Assembly: GCA_009886115.1 (NCBI GenBank)
Contig: VFJJ01000042.1
Coordinates: 1 to 60,288, forward strand
DNA length: 60,288 bases
Reading direction: 5' to 3'
Source: Actinomycetota bacterium
Lineage (GTDB): Bacteria > Actinomycetota > Acidimicrobiia > IMCC26256 > VFJJ01
In this document: positions 36,127 to 45,159 of the stretch, in pieces
Layout: every line of letters starts with the position of its first letter
Numbering within the stretch: position 1 is the first letter of the stretch
Notes under the pieces: generated by a model
Database searches by the model: none
Told to the model about the DNA's origin: nothing
What the model saw: the letters and a program-made list of their open reading frames with translations, nothing else
Translations under genes and position numbers: made by a program

Positions 36127-36822
36127 ATGGCTCATCTCCTGTGCATCGACACGTCCACCGCGCAGGTGGGTGTCGCTGTCGTCAGCGAGGCCGGCATCCT
36201 GGGCGAGGTCCGACTGGCTCGGGGCCGCCTCCACGCCGAGCAGTTGGCGCCGGCGGTGAGCTACCTGCTCGCCGAGCTCGACCTGAGCCCCTCGGGGCTC
36301 GCCGCCATCGCCGTGGGCAACGGACCGGGGTTGTTCACCGGCCTCCGGGTGGGCGTCACCACCGCCAAGGTGATGGCCCAGGCGTTGCGCATCCCGGTGA
36401 TCCCCGTGTCGTCGCTCGATCTCCTCGCGTACCCGCTGCGTCACACCCGGCGCCTCATCGTTGCCGCGATCGATGCGCGTCGGGGCGAGATCTTCCACGC
36501 GTCGTACCGGCGGGTGCCCGGAGGCATCCAGCGCCTCGGTGCGTACCAGGTGGGCCGGTCGTCGGCGTTGGCAGCCGAGCTCCAAGCCGGTGCCCAGGAG
36601 GTGTTGCTCGTCGGTGACGGGGCCGTGCGCTATGCCGACGAGTTCAACGGATCGGCCCTGATCGAGACGGCGTCGGCCATTCACTCCCACCCGAGCCCCG
36701 GCGCGCTGGCCGAGCTGGCCCTGGCGCGCTACCAACGCGAGGAATTCTCCCAACCCTGGGCGATCGAGATCCTCTATCTGCGCAAGGCCGACGCCGAGGC
36801 CAACTGGGAGGTCGGACGGTGA
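36127..36822 (+). CDS. tsaB: tRNA t6A biosynthesis protein TsaB
   Basis: A 231-residue ASKHA-fold partner of TsaD. Motifs are LLCIDTSTAQVGVAVV at the N terminus, GRLHAEQLAPAV and AIAVGNGPGLFTGLRVGVTTAKVMAQ, which replaces the metal-binding histidines of TsaD. It starts three bases after tsaE, and its stop overlaps the rimI GTG by four bases. Confidence 0.95.
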   Translation: MAHLLCIDTSTAQVGVAVVSEAGILGEVRLARGRLHAEQLAPAVSYLLAELDLSPSGLAAIAVGNGPGLFTGLRVGVTTAKVMAQALRIPVIPVSSLDLLAYPLRHTRRLIVAAIDARRGEIFHASYRRVPGGIQRLGAYQVGRSSALAAELQAGAQEVLLVGDGAVRYADEFNGSALIETASAIHSHPSPGALAELALARYQREEFSQPWAIEILYLRKADAEANWEVGR

Positions 36823-37406
36823 GCGTCGCGGGCGAGGTCTCGGGAGCGGGCACGAGCGCGCTCACGGCCATCGTGCCCATGCGCAAGCGTCACGTCCGGG
36901 CCGTCCTGCGCATCGAGTCGCTCGTGTACCCCAGGCCTTGGACGGCCTCATTGTTCATGTCCGAGCTGGCGTTGCGCTCGAGCCGGTCGTACTTCGTCGC
37001 CCTCGCCGGGCGTGAGGTCGTCGGCTACGCCGGGTTGATGGCTGCGCCCGACGAGGGTCACGTCACGACCATCGCCGTCGACCCGGCGGCGCAGGGTCGA
37101 CAGATCGGCACGCATCTGATGCTCACCCTCACCCGGGCCGCGCTCTCCCGGGGGCTGTGCGCCATGACCCTCGAGGTTCGGATGGGCAACCTCTCGGCAC
37201 AGGCCCTGTACCGGAAGTTCGGGTACGTGCCCGTCGGCGTGCGACCGAAGTACTACCCCGAGACCAACGAGGACGCGCTCATCATGTGGGCTCACGACGT
37301 GCACCTCGCCGACTATCAGGCCCGGTTGAGCGCCATCGAGCATGCGCTCGACGGCGGGCTCGTCGAGGTCTCACCTATCGGTCCTCTGGGGGTCGCCACA
37401 TGGTGA
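36819..37406 (+). CDS. rimI: Ribosomal-protein-alanine N-acetyltransferase RimI
   Basis: A GNAT acetyltransferase of 195 residues, longer than E. coli RimI (148) because of both an N-terminal leader and a ~35-residue tail. The core shows VLRIESLVYPRPWTASLF, the acetyl-CoA loop DPAAQGRQIGTHLMLTL and VRMGNLSAQALYRKFGYVPVGVRPKYYPETNEDALIM, the diagnostic RimI end. It starts at GTG overlapping tsaB and overlaps the tsaD start by seven bases. Confidence 0.93.
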   Translation: MSVAGEVSGAGTSALTAIVPMRKRHVRAVLRIESLVYPRPWTASLFMSELALRSSRSYFVALAGREVVGYAGLMAAPDEGHVTTIAVDPAAQGRQIGTHLMLTLTRAALSRGLCAMTLEVRMGNLSAQALYRKFGYVPVGVRPKYYPETNEDALIMWAHDVHLADYQARLSAIEHALDGGLVEVSPIGPLGVATW

Positions 37407-38416
37407 TCTTGCGATCGTTGCGCATCCTCGGGATCGAGACCTCGTGCGACGAGACGGCGGCGGCGGTCGTCGAGGGCGGGTCGATGGTCTGCTCGTCGGT
37501 CGTCGCCAGCCAGGCCGAGCGGCACGCCCGTTTCGGCGGGGTCGTGCCCGAGATCGCGAGCCGGCTGCACGTCGACGTCATCACCGACGTGATCGCCCGA
37601 GCCCTGGTCGAGGCCGGGCTCGACTTCCCCGAGCTCGACGCGGTGGCGGCCACCCACGGCCCGGGCCTGGCCGGCGCGCTCCTCGTAGGAGTGAGCGCGG
37701 CCAAGGCCATCGCCCTCGCCCATGGCATCCCCTACATCGGGGTCAATCACCTCGAGGCCCATCTGTACGCGGCGTTCCTCGAGGAGCCCGATCTGGTGTT
37801 GCCCATGGTGGTGCTGCTCGCCTCCGGCGGCCACACGATGATCGTCCACATGATCGACCACGGCAGGTACGTCGTGCTCGGCCGGACCGTCGACGACGCG
37901 GCCGGCGAGTGCTTCGACAAGGTCGCCCGATTCGCCGGCCTGGGCTACCCCGGTGGCCCGGCGATCGACCGTCTGGCCATCGACGGTGACCCGACCTCCA
38001 TCCGGTTCCCGCGCCCGATGCTCGACGAGGGCTACGACTTCTCGTTCTCGGGGCTCAAGACCGCGGTCATCAACCACGTGAGGAACCATCCCGACGACGA
38101 TCTTCCCGACCTGTGCGCGTCGGTGCAGGAGGCGATCGTCGACACCCTGGTGATCAAGCTCATGCGGGCGGCACGTGAGGTCGACGCCAAGGCCGTCGTG
38201 ATCGGTGGCGGGGTCGCGGCGAACACCGCGCTCCGCACCCGGGTGCTCGACGAGGCCGCACGGGCCGGGATCAGGGCGTTCGTCCCGGCCCGCTGGCTGT
38301 GCACCGACAACGCGGCCATGATCGCCTCGGTGGCCTGGTGGCGGCTCCACAGCGACGGGCCCACCTCGCTGGCTTCGGGCGCGTACCCGAACCTGCGCCT
38401 CCCCGTGGTGGGATGA
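37400..38416 (+). CDS. tsaD: tRNA t6A transferase subunit TsaD
   Basis: Catalytic subunit that moves the threonylcarbamoyl group to A37. The 338-residue protein has ILGIETSCDETAAAVV, FGGVVPEIASRLH, the metal-binding GVNHLEAHLYA, LASGGHTMIVH and GGGVAANTALR, all in family order. It ends the tsa set and lies 34 bases before the groES operator. Confidence 0.97.
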   Translation: MVILRSLRILGIETSCDETAAAVVEGGSMVCSSVVASQAERHARFGGVVPEIASRLHVDVITDVIARALVEAGLDFPELDAVAATHGPGLAGALLVGVSAAKAIALAHGIPYIGVNHLEAHLYAAFLEEPDLVLPMVVLLASGGHTMIVHMIDHGRYVVLGRTVDDAAGECFDKVARFAGLGYPGGPAIDRLAIDGDPTSIRFPRPMLDEGYDFSFSGLKTAVINHVRNHPDDDLPDLCASVQEAIVDTLVIKLMRAAREVDAKAVVIGGGVAANTALRTRVLDEAARAGIRAFVPARWLCTDNAAMIASVAWWRLHSDGPTSLASGAYPNLRLPVVG

Positions 38417-38450
38417 GCTGTCGATCGCCTCGATCAGCGTCGTTCCCGAG

Positions 38451-38477
38451 TTAGCACTCGCCACGTTGGAGTGCTAA
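38451..38477 (+). promoter_or_regulatory. CIRCE operator for HrcA
   Basis: TTAGCACTC, nine spacer bases, then GAGTGCTAA: a perfect match to the CIRCE inverted repeat bound by the heat-shock repressor HrcA. It may overlap the promoter, since TTAGCA and TAATCT inside and beside it are 18 bases apart. It lies 177 bases upstream of the groES start, so the mRNA has a long leader. Confidence 0.97.
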
Positions 38478-38654
38478 TCTTCCGTCACCGGGGCGGTGCG
38501 AGCCAGGGACCCACAAGTTCCCACTCCAGCCTCCGATTCCGAGCGTGAGCTCGCAGTCGGGCCCCGTCCGTCGACCCGGTCGGGTCGCGGCTCGTTCCAT
38601 AACCAACCGAGCTTTCCAGCACCCGCAGGTGAAGCGTCGAGGAGGCGTCATCCC

Positions 38655-38945
38655 ATGAAGCTGCAGCCGCTCGAGGACCGTATCGTTGTCAGGTCCATCG
38701 ACAAGGAGTCGACGACGGCCAGTGGTCTGGTCATCCCCGACACCGCGAAAGAAAAGCCCCAGCAGGGCGAAGTGCTCGCCGTCGGCCCGGGCCGTCGTGC
38801 CGAGCAGTCGGGCGAGCTCGTCCCGCTCGACATCAAGGTGGGCGACACCGTCGTCTTCTCGAAGTACGGCGGCACCGAGTTCACCATCGACGGCGAGGAC
38901 CTCTTGATCCTCAACAGCCGTGACGTGCTCGCCAAGGTCGGCTGA
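38655..38945 (+). CDS. groS: Co-chaperonin GroES
   Basis: The 96-residue lid of the GroEL chamber. It has [44 protein letters not shown], including the mobile loop, and ends [14 protein letters not shown] lies about 10 bases before the ATG. No groEL follows; the next gene is a Nudix hydrolase after a strong hairpin, so groEL is elsewhere, as in many actinobacteria. Confidence 0.98.
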   Translation: MKLQPLEDRIVVRSIDKESTTASGLVIPDTAKEKPQQGEVLAVGPGRRAEQSGELVPLDIKVGDTVVFSKYGGTEFTIDGEDLLILNSRDVLAKVG

Positions 38946-38975
38946 CCGACCTCATCGCCGCACAGATCTGAACCA

Positions 38976-39009
38976 TCGAAGCGGCGCCGTGCAAGCGGCG
39001 CCGCTTCGA
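38976..39009 (+). terminator. Strong hairpin after groES
   Basis: TCGAAGCGGCGCCG pairs perfectly (14 bp) with CGGCGCCGCTTCGA across a six-base loop. It begins 30 bases after the groES stop. No T run follows, but the stem is the longest perfect one noticed in the window and would act in both directions. Confidence 0.65.
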
Positions 39010-39047
39010 CGCGTCCGATCTCGGCGGGGGCCCGGTAGCCTCGGCCG

Positions 39048-39770
39048 ATGCAACAGGGCTCGGCACCGCAGGCTCGGCGAGGCGGGAATCAACGGATCCC
39101 GCGCCCGAGTGACTTCGAGCTCGGCCGTCCCGCTCCCTGGATGTCGCTGACGCGCGAGTCGAGGGCCATCTCCCTGCGCGATGTCATCGAGTTCTGCAAG
39201 AAGCCTCGGGAGCTCGCGATCGATCCCGAGTTCAGCGCGGTGGCATCCGATCCCCCGCCGCGCATGGCTGCGGTCCTGGTCGCCTTGTTCACCGAGACCG
39301 GCGACGCCGACGACCACGCGCGGCTCATCCTCACCCGGCGGCCCGAGACGATGCCGTCGCACCAGGGCGAGGTGGCGTTCCCGGGGGGCGGGCATCAGCT
39401 CGGCGACGACTCCCTGGCAGCCACGGCGCTGCGCGAGGCGCACGAGGAGATCGGGCTCGATCCGGCGGCCGTCGAGCTGATCGGTGAGCTCGACGTGCTC
39501 GGGCCGACCCGGACGGGATTCCTGATCCATCCCTTCGTCGGCGTGCTCGGGGGTCGGCCCTCGTTGGTTGCGCACCCGCGGGAGGTCTCGCGGGTCTTCG
39601 ACGTCTCGCTCTCCGAGCTCCTCGACGACGGTGTGCACCACGAAGAACGCTGGAGCTACCCGCAGCTGAACGGCGCGGTCTCGTTCTTCACCCTCTCCGA
39701 CGAGACGGTCTGGGGTGCCACGGCGCGCATCCTCACACGCTTCCTGACCGACCTCGTGGGGCGTCGTTGA
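39048..39770 (+). CDS. Nudix hydrolase, CoA pyrophosphatase type
   Basis: A 240-residue protein with the Nudix box GGGHQLGDDSLAATALREAHEEIGLD (about residues 113-138) and, just before it, the RPETMPSHQGEVAFPGG sequence typical of the NudL/CoAse subgroup that cleaves coenzyme A and related pyrophosphates. The N-terminal ~60 residues are not conserved. The start is uncertain because no strong binding site precedes the ATG. Confidence 0.9.
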   Translation: MQQGSAPQARRGGNQRIPRPSDFELGRPAPWMSLTRESRAISLRDVIEFCKKPRELAIDPEFSAVASDPPPRMAAVLVALFTETGDADDHARLILTRRPETMPSHQGEVAFPGGGHQLGDDSLAATALREAHEEIGLDPAAVELIGELDVLGPTRTGFLIHPFVGVLGGRPSLVAHPREVSRVFDVSLSELLDDGVHHEERWSYPQLNGAVSFFTLSDETVWGATARILTRFLTDLVGRR

Positions 39771-39893
39771 ACGCCCGCGCCGGCTCGTCGTCCCGTTGGC
39801 GCACACGGTCTCACTGACGGGACACGGCACACCCCCCGGGTATCGTTGGTTCGGGCGTGACGGGGGATGTGCGACGGGCGACGGGGAGACGGC

Positions 39894-41054
39894 ATGGAGA
39901 TCGAGATCGGCATCGGGAAGTCCGGTCGGAGGGCCTACGGCTTCGACGACATCGCCATCGTGCCGTCACGGAGGACCCGCGATCCCGAGGACGTCGACAT
40001 CTCGTTCGAGCTCGAGGGATATCACTTCGAGCTGCCCCTGCTGGCCTCGGCCATGGACGGTGTGGTCTCACCGGCGACCGCCATCGAGATCGGCCGCCTC
40101 GGTGGGCTGGGCGTGCTCAACCTCGAGGGATTGTGGTCGCGCTTCGAAGATCCCCAGCCGGTGCTCGAGGAGATCGCCAGCCTGGCGCCCGAGAAGGCCA
40201 CCGCTCGGATGCAGGAGCTCTACGCCGAGCCCATCAAGGACGAGCTGATCGGCCAGCGCATCCGCGAGATCAAGGCGTCCGGCGCGGTGGCGTCGGGCTC
40301 CCTCACGCCGCAGCGGGTATCGCGCCACATCAAGACCGTCCTCGAAGCCGAGCTCGACGTGCTGGTGATCCAGGGCACGGTCGTCTCGGCCGAGCACGTC
40401 TCGCGCACCACCGAGCCGCTCAACCTCAAGCAATTCATCCGTGAGATCGACATCCCGGTGGTCGTCGGAGGCGTGGCGTCGTACCAGATGGCCCTGCACC
40501 TCATGCGCACCGGCGCCATCGCGATCCTGGTGGGCGTGGGCCCGGGCCATGCGTGCACGTCGCGGGGCGTGCTCGGCATCGGGGTTCCGCAGGCCACGGC
40601 CATCGCCGATGCCGCCGGGGCCCGGCTGCGCCATCTCGTCGAGACCGGCGTGTACGTGAACGTGATCGCCGACGGGGGGATGCGCACCGGGGGCGACATC
40701 GCCAAGGCCATCGCGTGCGGCGCCGACGCCGTGATGCTCGGCTCGCCGCTGGCCGCCGCCTACGAGGCTCCCGGCCAGGGTCATCACTGGGGCATGGCCA
40801 CGTTCCATCCCACGCTCCCGCGAGGGGCTCGCGTGTACAGCGGGCAGAAGGGCACGCTCGAGGAGATCCTGGTCGGGCCGGCCCACGAGAACGATGGAAC
40901 GCTCAACCTCTTCGGCGGGCTGCGGACGTCGATGGCGACGTGCGGGTACTCGTCGGTGCGCGAGTTCCAAAAGGCCGAGGTGATGGTGGCGCCGGCGCTC
41001 ATGACCGAGGGCAAGGCGCTCCAGCGCTCGCAGGGCGTGGGCATGGGTCGCTGA
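39894..41054 (+). CDS. guaB3: GuaB3 family IMP dehydrogenase-related protein
   Basis: A 386-residue TIM-barrel protein of the GuaB3 group, related to IMP dehydrogenase but without CBS domains. It starts MEIEIGIGKSGRRAYGFDDIAIVPSRR and carries a cysteine in GHACTSRGVLGIGVPQ, which corresponds to the IMPDH active-site loop. The group is characteristic of actinobacteria and cyanobacteria. Closeness to guaA fits a role in purine metabolism. GGGGAGA lies before the ATG. Confidence 0.93.
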   Translation: MEIEIGIGKSGRRAYGFDDIAIVPSRRTRDPEDVDISFELEGYHFELPLLASAMDGVVSPATAIEIGRLGGLGVLNLEGLWSRFEDPQPVLEEIASLAPEKATARMQELYAEPIKDELIGQRIREIKASGAVASGSLTPQRVSRHIKTVLEAELDVLVIQGTVVSAEHVSRTTEPLNLKQFIREIDIPVVVGGVASYQMALHLMRTGAIAILVGVGPGHACTSRGVLGIGVPQATAIADAAGARLRHLVETGVYVNVIADGGMRTGGDIAKAIACGADAVMLGSPLAAAYEAPGQGHHWGMATFHPTLPRGARVYSGQKGTLEEILVGPAHENDGTLNLFGGLRTSMATCGYSSVREFQKAEVMVAPALMTEGKALQRSQGVGMGR

Positions 41055-41060
41055 GGTCCC

Positions 41061-41100
41061 GACCCCTCGACCCCTCGACCCCTCGACCCCTCGACCCCTC
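41061..41100 (+). repeat. 8-bp tandem repeat, five copies
   Basis: The unit GACCCCTC is repeated five times without error, starting six bases after the guaB3 stop. It abuts the 50-bp palindromic element that follows. An 8-bp unit in non-coding DNA can change copy number by slippage. Confidence 0.95.
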
Positions 41101-41150
41101 GACCAGGGGTGAGAAGAACCCCCCTGAGCCGGGTCAACTCACTCTTGGTC
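41101..41150. repeat. 50-bp palindromic dispersed element, copy 1
   Basis: The arms GACCAGGGGTGAG and CTCACTCTTGGTC pair over 13 positions, with two G-U pairs in RNA read from the + strand. The loop has 24 bases with a run of six Cs. A second copy of the same length lies at 57145-57194 with about 76% identity, and there the sequences of the two arms are exchanged. It sits between the convergent 3' ends of guaB3 and the LldD2-like gene, ten bases from the latter's stop. Confidence 0.75.
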
Positions 41151-41159
41151 GGCTTGGCG

Positions 41160-42401
41160 TCAGCGGGGACGGATGCTCACGTGCGAGCGGTCGAGCTCGG
41201 AGACCGACGGGCGACCGAGCAGGGCCAGGGTCCTGCGGATGTCGGTGGTGAGCAGGTCGATGGCATGGACGACCCCCGCCTCGCCTCCCGCGGCCAGCCC
41301 GTAGACCCACGCCCGGCCGAACATGCACGCTCGAGCGCCGAGCGCCAGGGCCTTGACGACGTCGCTGCCCCGCCGTACGCCGCCGTCGCAGATGATCTCC
41401 ACCCGGTCGCCGACGGCATCGGCCACCGGCGCGACCAGCTCGATCGGCGGGGGAGCACCATCGAGCTGGCGGCCGCCGTGGTTCGAGAGCGCCACGGCCT
41501 CGACGCCGATGTCGGCGGCGATCACGGCGTCCTCGACGCGCTGGATGCCCTTGATCACGATCGGCCCGTCCCACTGCGAGCGCATCCACTCGATGTCGGG
41601 CCACGACAGCGTCTGGTCGAACTGCGAGCTGGCGAACGCGGCCAGGTTCACGGCCGACGACGCCCCGGCCCGTCCGGGATCGGTGAGGTTGGCGAAGGTG
41701 ATCGGCTCGGCCCGGATGAAGTCGTACACCCACCGTGGATGGAGGATGCCATCGACGATCGTGTCGGGTCCGAGGGTGGGCGGCATCGAGAACCCGCGAC
41801 GGACATCGCGATCGCGCCGGCCGAGCACGGCGGTATCGACGGTGAGCGCCAGCGCCTGGTATCCGCTGGCCTTGGCCCGAGCGATCATCTCGGCCACGAG
41901 GCCCCGGTCCTTCCACACGTAGACCTGGAACCACAAGGCCCCGGCGCTCACCGCTCGGACGTCCTCGATCGAACGGGTGCCCAGCGTCGAGAGCGTGTAC
42001 GGGATCCCGGCCCGGGCTGCGGCCCGGGCGCCGGCGAGCTCGCCCTGGGAGTGCGCGACGCGGGTGAAGCCGATGGGCGCCATCACCAGCGGCACCGGCA
42101 GAGGATGGCCGAGGAGCGTGGTCGTGGTGTCGATCTGCGACACGTCGTGCAGCACTCGGGGCACGAACTCGATGCGGCCGTAGGCGCTGGAGTTCTCGCG
42201 CATCGTGCGCTCGTCCTCGGCGCCGCCGTCGATGTAGTCGAAGACGCCCCGGGGGAGCTGACGCCGGGCCATCAGCCGGAGATCGGCCACCGAGGCCGCC
42301 CGGGCCAGACGCCGCTTGACCCCGTCGCGTTCGAAACGACGAAAGCGAACGACCGACGAAACCGTTCGTGAGGCCTCGGCGATCTGGCGCAACGGGTTCA
42401 G
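41160..42401 (-). CDS. FMN-dependent alpha-hydroxy-acid dehydrogenase, LldD2-like
   Basis: An L-lactate dehydrogenase/glycolate oxidase family flavoenzyme. Motifs are [42 protein letters not shown], the FMN-binding VVIKGIQ lysine, the catalytic [14 protein letters not shown], and [20 protein letters not shown]. It resembles mycobacterial LldD2 over its whole length. CTG 42401 gives 413 residues, close to that protein, and has GGAGG five bases upstream. The alternatives are a TTG nine bases downstream with poor spacing, or a GTG at 42491 inside the divergent region. It diverges from guaA. Confidence 0.9.
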   Translation of the reverse strand: MNPLRQIAEASRTVSSVVRFRRFERDGVKRRLARAASVADLRLMARRQLPRGVFDYIDGGAEDERTMRENSSAYGRIEFVPRVLHDVSQIDTTTTLLGHPLPVPLVMAPIGFTRVAHSQGELAGARAAARAGIPYTLSTLGTRSIEDVRAVSAGALWFQVYVWKDRGLVAEMIARAKASGYQALALTVDTAVLGRRDRDVRRGFSMPPTLGPDTIVDGILHPRWVYDFIRAEPITFANLTDPGRAGASSAVNLAAFASSQFDQTLSWPDIEWMRSQWDGPIVIKGIQRVEDAVIAADIGVEAVALSNHGGRQLDGAPPPIELVAPVADAVGDRVEIICDGGVRRGSDVVKALALGARACMFGRAWVYGLAAGGEAGVVHAIDLLTTDIRRTLALLGRPSVSELDRSHVSIRPR

Positions 42402-42420
42402 GGCGACCTCCGGTCTCGAT

Positions 42421-42449
42421 CGGTTGGCCGAGGTCGCCAACCGTACAAT
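42421..42449 (+). promoter_or_regulatory. Dyad and -10 between guaA and the LldD2-like gene
   Basis: CGGTTGGC and GCCAACCG form a perfect 8-bp inverted repeat with a seven-base centre, and are followed immediately by TACAAT, a good -10 for guaA. The dyad occupies the -35 region. It would be either a regulator's operator or a hairpin in the leader of the opposite gene. Confidence 0.55.
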
Positions 42450-42549
42450 GATGCGGGTGGAGCATCCCCTCGAGTCCCCCGCCGTCGCCACTCGCCATAC
42501 CGGTGCCGGGTCGGCCCCAAGCGAGTCGCATCCGCTGCACCTGCACCCG

Positions 42550-44115
42550 ATGCATGTTCACCCGGTGCAGCATGAGACCGTGCTGGTGGTCGATTTCGGC
42601 GCGCAGTACGCACAGCTGATCGCCCGTCGGGTCCGCGAGGCCCACGTGTTCAGCGAGATCGTGCCGCACACGATCACCGCGGCCGCCGTGAAGGCCAAGA
42701 ACCCCATGGCGATCGTGCTCTCGGGCGGACCGAAGTCGGTCAACGTCGACGGTGCGCCGCTGCTCGATCCCGGGATCTACGCCCTCGGGGTTCCGATCCT
42801 CGGGATCTGCTACGGGGCGCAGCTCATCGCCAAGCAGCTCGGTGGTGAGGTCGGCCGGCACGAGGCCGGCGAGTACGGCCGCACCGAGATGACCACGCTC
42901 GACGGTGCCGCTCGAACCTCGGTGCTGCTCAAGGACCTGCCCGAGAGCCAGACCGTGTGGATGAGTCACTTCGACGCCATCACCAAGGCGCCACAGGGAT
43001 TTCGGGTCACGGCGAGCACGCCGTCGGCGCCGGTGGCTGCGCTCGAAGACCGCGAGCGCGCCATCTACGGCGTGCAGTTCCACCCCGAGGTCGGCCACAC
43101 CGACCGCGGCCAGGACGTGCTCAAGGCCTTCTTGTACGACGGCGCCCACTGCCGGCCGACGTGGACGAGGGTCTCGATCATCGAGGAGGCCGTCGAGAAG
43201 ATCCGGGCCCAGGTCGGGACGGGACGGGTGCTGTGCGGGCTCTCGGGCGGGGTCGACTCCGCTGTCGCCGCGGCTTTGGTGCACAAGGCGATCGGCGATC
43301 AGCTCACCTGCGTGTTCGTCGACATCGGGATGATGCGCGAGGGCGAGGCCGAGCAGGTGGAAGAGACCTTCCGCCGGCAGTTCCAGATCGACCTGGTGCA
43401 CGTGAAGGCGGCCGACCGCTTCCTCGAGAAGCTCGACGACGTGAGCGACCCTGAGCGCAAGCGCAAGATCATCGGCGAGACGTTCATCCGCATCTTCGAG
43501 GAGGTCGCTCGGGAGCTAGGCGACGCCAAGTTCCTCGTCCAGGGAACGCTCTACCCCGATGTCGTCGAATCCGGTGGTACCACTGGCGATTCGGCCGTCA
43601 TCAAGACCCATCACAATGTCGGCGGCCTCCCCGACGACATGGAGATGGAGCTCGTCGAGCCGCTGCGTGAACTGTTCAAGGACGAGGTCCGAGCCGTCGG
43701 CGAGGAGCTGGGCCTGCCCGAGGAGATCGTGTGGCGTCAGCCGTTCCCCGGGCCGGGGCTGGCGGTGCGAATCATCGGGACGATCACCCCGGAGCGCCTC
43801 GAGATCCTGCGCCGGGCCGACGCCATCGTGCTCGAGGAGATCAAGCGGGCCGGGTTGTATCGCGAGCTGTGGCAGAGCTTCGCCGTGCTGCCAGCGGTCC
43901 GTTCGGTCGGGGTGATGGGCGACGAGCGCACCTACGCCTACCCGATCATCATCCGGGCCGTCACGAGCGAGGACGCCATGACCGCCGACTGGGCCCGCCT
44001 GCCCTACGAGCTCCTCGACCGGATGTCGAGCCGGCTCATCAACGAGGTGCCGGGCGTGAACCGGGTGGCTTACGACGTCACGTCGAAGCCGCCGGGAACG
44101 ATCGAGTGGGAGTAG
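42550..44115 (+). CDS. guaA: GMP synthase (glutamine-hydrolysing)
   Basis: Converts XMP to GMP. From ATG 42550 the 521-residue length fits the family. The amidotransferase domain has [20 protein letters not shown] and the nucleophile in GICYGAQL (C87); the ATP-pyrophosphatase domain has [17 protein letters not shown] around residue 230; the C terminus ends with [11 protein letters not shown]. The frame remains open upstream to ATG 42451 and GTG 42457, which lie just downstream of the -10. A leaderless, 33-residue longer form with a His-rich [10 protein letters not shown] stretch is therefore possible. Confidence 0.96.
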   Translation: MHVHPVQHETVLVVDFGAQYAQLIARRVREAHVFSEIVPHTITAAAVKAKNPMAIVLSGGPKSVNVDGAPLLDPGIYALGVPILGICYGAQLIAKQLGGEVGRHEAGEYGRTEMTTLDGAARTSVLLKDLPESQTVWMSHFDAITKAPQGFRVTASTPSAPVAALEDRERAIYGVQFHPEVGHTDRGQDVLKAFLYDGAHCRPTWTRVSIIEEAVEKIRAQVGTGRVLCGLSGGVDSAVAAALVHKAIGDQLTCVFVDIGMMREGEAEQVEETFRRQFQIDLVHVKAADRFLEKLDDVSDPERKRKIIGETFIRIFEEVARELGDAKFLVQGTLYPDVVESGGTTGDSAVIKTHHNVGGLPDDMEMELVEPLRELFKDEVRAVGEELGLPEEIVWRQPFPGPGLAVRIIGTITPERLEILRRADAIVLEEIKRAGLYRELWQSFAVLPAVRSVGVMGDERTYAYPIIIRAVTSEDAMTADWARLPYELLDRMSSRLINEVPGVNRVAYDVTSKPPGTIEWE

Positions 44116-44774
44116 GGCCGGCCGGGGCCTCGTCTGGGGCCGCGTCCGCGCGGCCCGCCGCACCAACGGCCGTGGTGTTCGACCTGGGGCGGGTGCTCGT
44201 GGAATGGGACCCGCGCCACCTCTACCGGATGTTCATCCCCCACGTTCTGGCCGACGAGGATGCCATGGAGCGGTTCCTCGCCGAGGTCTGCCCGCCGGAG
44301 TGGAACGAGGCCCAGGACCGGGGCCGGCCGTTCGCTGACGGGATCGCCGAGGCGCTCGGCCGTCATCCCGAGCACGAGGGGTTGATACGTGCCTTCTACG
44401 ACCGGTGGGGCGAGATGGTTCCGTACCAGATCGACGGAACGGTCGAGATTCTCGGTTTGTTACGTGACGCCGGTGTTCCCGTGTATGCGCTCAGCAACTG
44501 GTCGATGGAGACGTTCCCGATCGCTCAGGCCCGCTTCGGCTTCCTCGACTGGTTTGACGGCATGGTGATCTCCGGCGAGGTCGGCTTCGTGAAGCCCGAG
44601 CCTGAGATCTACGAGCTCCTGTGCGTGCGCTTCGACCTCGATCCGGCGGCGACCGTCTTCATCGACGACGCCCCTCGCAACGTCGCCGCGGCTGAGGTGT
44701 TGGGGTTTCACGCTCTGCTGTTCACCGACGCTCCCTCGATCCGCCTCGATCTCGAGGCCCTCGGCCTGCTCTGA
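44106..44774 (+). CDS. HAD-family hydrolase
   Basis: A 222-residue haloacid dehalogenase-type protein: [14 protein letters not shown] (the second Asp of DxD is replaced by Gly), the [11 protein letters not shown] motif [12 protein letters not shown] motif III and [16 protein letters not shown] motif IV. The DxG form suggests a dehalogenase-like or epoxide hydrolase N-domain subgroup. It may start at GTG 44106, overlapping guaA by ten bases, or at GTG 44172. The activity is unknown. Confidence 0.88.
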   Translation: MGVGPAGASSGAASARPAAPTAVVFDLGRVLVEWDPRHLYRMFIPHVLADEDAMERFLAEVCPPEWNEAQDRGRPFADGIAEALGRHPEHEGLIRAFYDRWGEMVPYQIDGTVEILGLLRDAGVPVYALSNWSMETFPIAQARFGFLDWFDGMVISGEVGFVKPEPEIYELLCVRFDLDPAATVFIDDAPRNVAAAEVLGFHALLFTDAPSIRLDLEALGLL

Positions 44775-44862
44775 GCATCGGGAACGGTCGCGACATCGTC
44801 CCCGGGGCGCGGCCCGACGTCTCGACCCGCTGACCGCCATGTTCGGTCTATCCTCAAGCGAC

Positions 44863-45159
44863 ATGGCTGCCCCGACGTTGACCGAACTCCGGCGCCGACG
44901 CAGCGAGATCCTCGAAGTTGCCCGCGCTCGCGGCGTGTCGCGGGTCCGGGTCTTCGGCTCCGTCGCACGAGGTGACGCCACCGAGGCGAGCGACATCGAC
45001 TTCCTGGTCGAGCTGGACTCAGATCGGGGGCTTCTCGATCTCGGAGGCCTCCTGATGGATCTGCGCGCGCTGCTCGGCCGCGATGTCGATGTCACGACGG
45101 AAACGGGGCTGCGCCCGCGTGTCGCTCAAAGGGTGCTCGCCGACGCGATCGACCTATGA
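44863..45159 (+). CDS. mntA: MntA-type nucleotidyltransferase antitoxin
   Basis: A 98-residue minimal nucleotidyltransferase with VFGSVARGDATEASDIDFLVEL, an exact GSX10DXD active site. MntA enzymes silence HepT toxins by AMPylation. A TATCCT at 44849 lies eight bases upstream of ATG 44863, so the message may be nearly leaderless; an ATG at 44839 is an alternative. It overlaps the HepT gene as ATGA. Confidence 0.9.
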   Translation: MAAPTLTELRRRRSEILEVARARGVSRVRVFGSVARGDATEASDIDFLVELDSDRGLLDLGGLLMDLRALLGRDVDVTTETGLRPRVAQRVLADAIDL

